This document shows, one piece after another, positions 63,282-64,000 of a stretch of DNA of 64,000 nt. Under the pieces are notes generated by a model. It worked only from the letters and a program-made list of their open reading frames with translations. It did no database searches and had not been told where the DNA came from. Every line of letters starts with the position of its first letter. The stretch's first letter is position 1. The stretch spans positions 62,001-126,000 of the forward strand of contig NZ_JARVRH010000022.1 of assembly GCF_030209755.1 (NCBI RefSeq), in the 5' to 3' direction. The DNA comes from Arthrobacter sp. efr-133-TYG-118 (GTDB lineage Bacteria; Actinomycetota; Actinomycetes; Actinomycetales; Micrococcaceae). A program made the translations under genes and the position numbers.

Positions 63282-64000
63282 TTGGCTCAGGGCAGCAGTT
63301 CCCACTATCAGATCCTCCGGGTCCCCGTCACCGCGACGGACAAGGAGATCAAAGTGGCCTACCGGAAGGCCGCAAGGAACGCCCACCCGGACCATGGCGG
63401 GGATCCTGAGGTCTTTCGACAGGTCACGCTCGCGTACGAGACCCTGATTGATCCCAAACGACGCGCGGAGTACGACCGCCGCTATGCGGGCCGTGCTCCG
63501 GGCGGGGCGAACCCCTTCGCAACGCAAAGACCGGACTACGGCCGGTCCGGCTCTCCCGGAGAGGAAACCCGCACCACCGCCGGGGTCCATCGGCCGAATG
63601 CCCCGCGCAACACGGCCGGCGACGCTCCCGTCTATGTGCCGCCCTTCGATGATCCGCGCGAGGTCCCCCTGCTCTCCAAAGGCGAAGCCGCGCTGCAGAT
63701 CCACGGGATTCCCCGGAAGCGTGGAATCTTCGGCGCCGAAGCCCGCATTCAGCGCGAAATGCGGACAGTCCAGCTCATCAGCCGCCAGATCCTGCCTGCC
63801 ATCCCCTCGGCGCGGCTCGTCAACGGGCTCCGCTCCCCTTCGGACGACAGCCACATCGATCACGCCCTGCTTGCCGGCTACCGCCTGGCGCTCATCGGCT
63901 CCATGCTGCTACCCAAGGGCGCCTATGCCTGGGACGGGGTGGCGCTCAAACACGGCGGGCGTTCGGTGCCACCGCCGCAGCTCGAGCTGATCGTTCGCCA
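63282..64000 (+). CDS. J-domain (DnaJ-like) protein, cut by the window end
   Basis: About 239 codons with no stop before the end. The J domain (about residues 7-68) opens SSHYQILRVPVTATDKEIK and has the HPD motif (35-37, AHPDHGGD) that stimulates DnaK. A disordered linker (about 70-130) and an unrecognised C-terminal domain with LLSKGEAALQIHGIPRKRG follow. There is no Gly/Phe or zinc region so far, so it is a class C type. TTG at 63282 is the best start, with GAGAAAGG seven bases upstream; no ATG or GTG is in frame nearby. Confidence 0.8.
   Translation, partial: MAQGSSSHYQILRVPVTATDKEIKVAYRKAARNAHPDHGGDPEVFRQVTLAYETLIDPKRRAEYDRRYAGRAPGGANPFATQRPDYGRSGSPGEETRTTAGVHRPNAPRNTAGDAPVYVPPFDDPREVPLLSKGEAALQIHGIPRKRGIFGAEARIQREMRTVQLISRQILPAIPSARLVNGLRSPSDDSHIDHALLAGYRLALIGSMLLPKGAYAWDGVALKHGGRSVPPPQLELIVR

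Noticed and set aside
63141..63863. Open frame of 240 codons on the minus strand over the J-domain gene
   Set aside because: The plus-strand frame has a full J domain with HPD, so the minus-strand frame is a shadow.

Overview
The window looks like a chromosomal segment of a high-GC actinobacterium of the Micrococcaceae, closest in gene content and order to Arthrobacter and its relatives. This rests on WhiB1 next to PdtaS, MtrA-MtrB-LpqB, a long HPF, a 180-kDa-type NAD-glutamate dehydrogenase, SecA without a zinc tail, frequent GTG/TTG starts and many ATGA-type stop/start overlaps. No rRNA, tRNA, insertion sequence, phage or CRISPR array was recognised. No gap between genes exceeds about 260 bases.

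Region 1 (1-15680) is a cell-surface polysaccharide locus. The left part has DUF2304, two GT2 glycosyltransferases, an NAD-dependent sugar epimerase, an acyltransferase-SGNH protein on the other strand, RfbA and a large polytopic membrane protein. The right part is a tightly coupled five-gene operon on the minus strand: glf, a GlfT2-like galactofuranosyltransferase, Wzm, Wzt and a second acyltransferase-SGNH protein. Together they read as synthesis, export and acyl decoration of a galactofuranose-containing glycan.

Region 2 (15888-22593) holds an orphan EssC/EccC-like FHA-FtsK ATPase, a small membrane protein, whiB1 and the sensor kinase pdtaS. The last two converge on a perfect 22-bp hairpin terminator. 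Region 3 (22624-31989) has the giant glutamate dehydrogenase, then a little-understood cluster: a CpaE-like ATPase, a CpaB/SAF-like protein, an excisionase-type HTH, a two-barrel hypothetical protein, a LysM membrane protein and an Rv3235-like protein. It runs up to secA.

Region 4 (32133-48979) is housekeeping and envelope stress: secA, a YcaQ-type glycosylase, hpf, a ComF-like protein and mtrA-mtrB-lpqB. Divergent from these is a membrane-protein/DUF4129/DUF4350/MoxR/DUF58 operon followed by DUF4166. Region 5 (48998-56834) has a cysteine-free MetE-like protein, chorismate mutase, an F420-NADP-reductase-like protein and a peptide ABC importer whose promoter region carries two palindromes.

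Region 6 (57093-64000) has mnmA, an FAD oxidoreductase, a cysteine desulfurase, a cysteine-rich SufR/COG2345-like repressor, DoxX, a lipid kinase and the start of a J-domain gene. The FAD oxidoreductase and doxX promoters share the same layout: a -35/17-bp/-10 core with TCTAAA(A/G) and TTTTAGA half-sites set exactly 20 bp apart. This suggests a small regulon of the neighbouring regulator and is the most distinctive new signal in the window.
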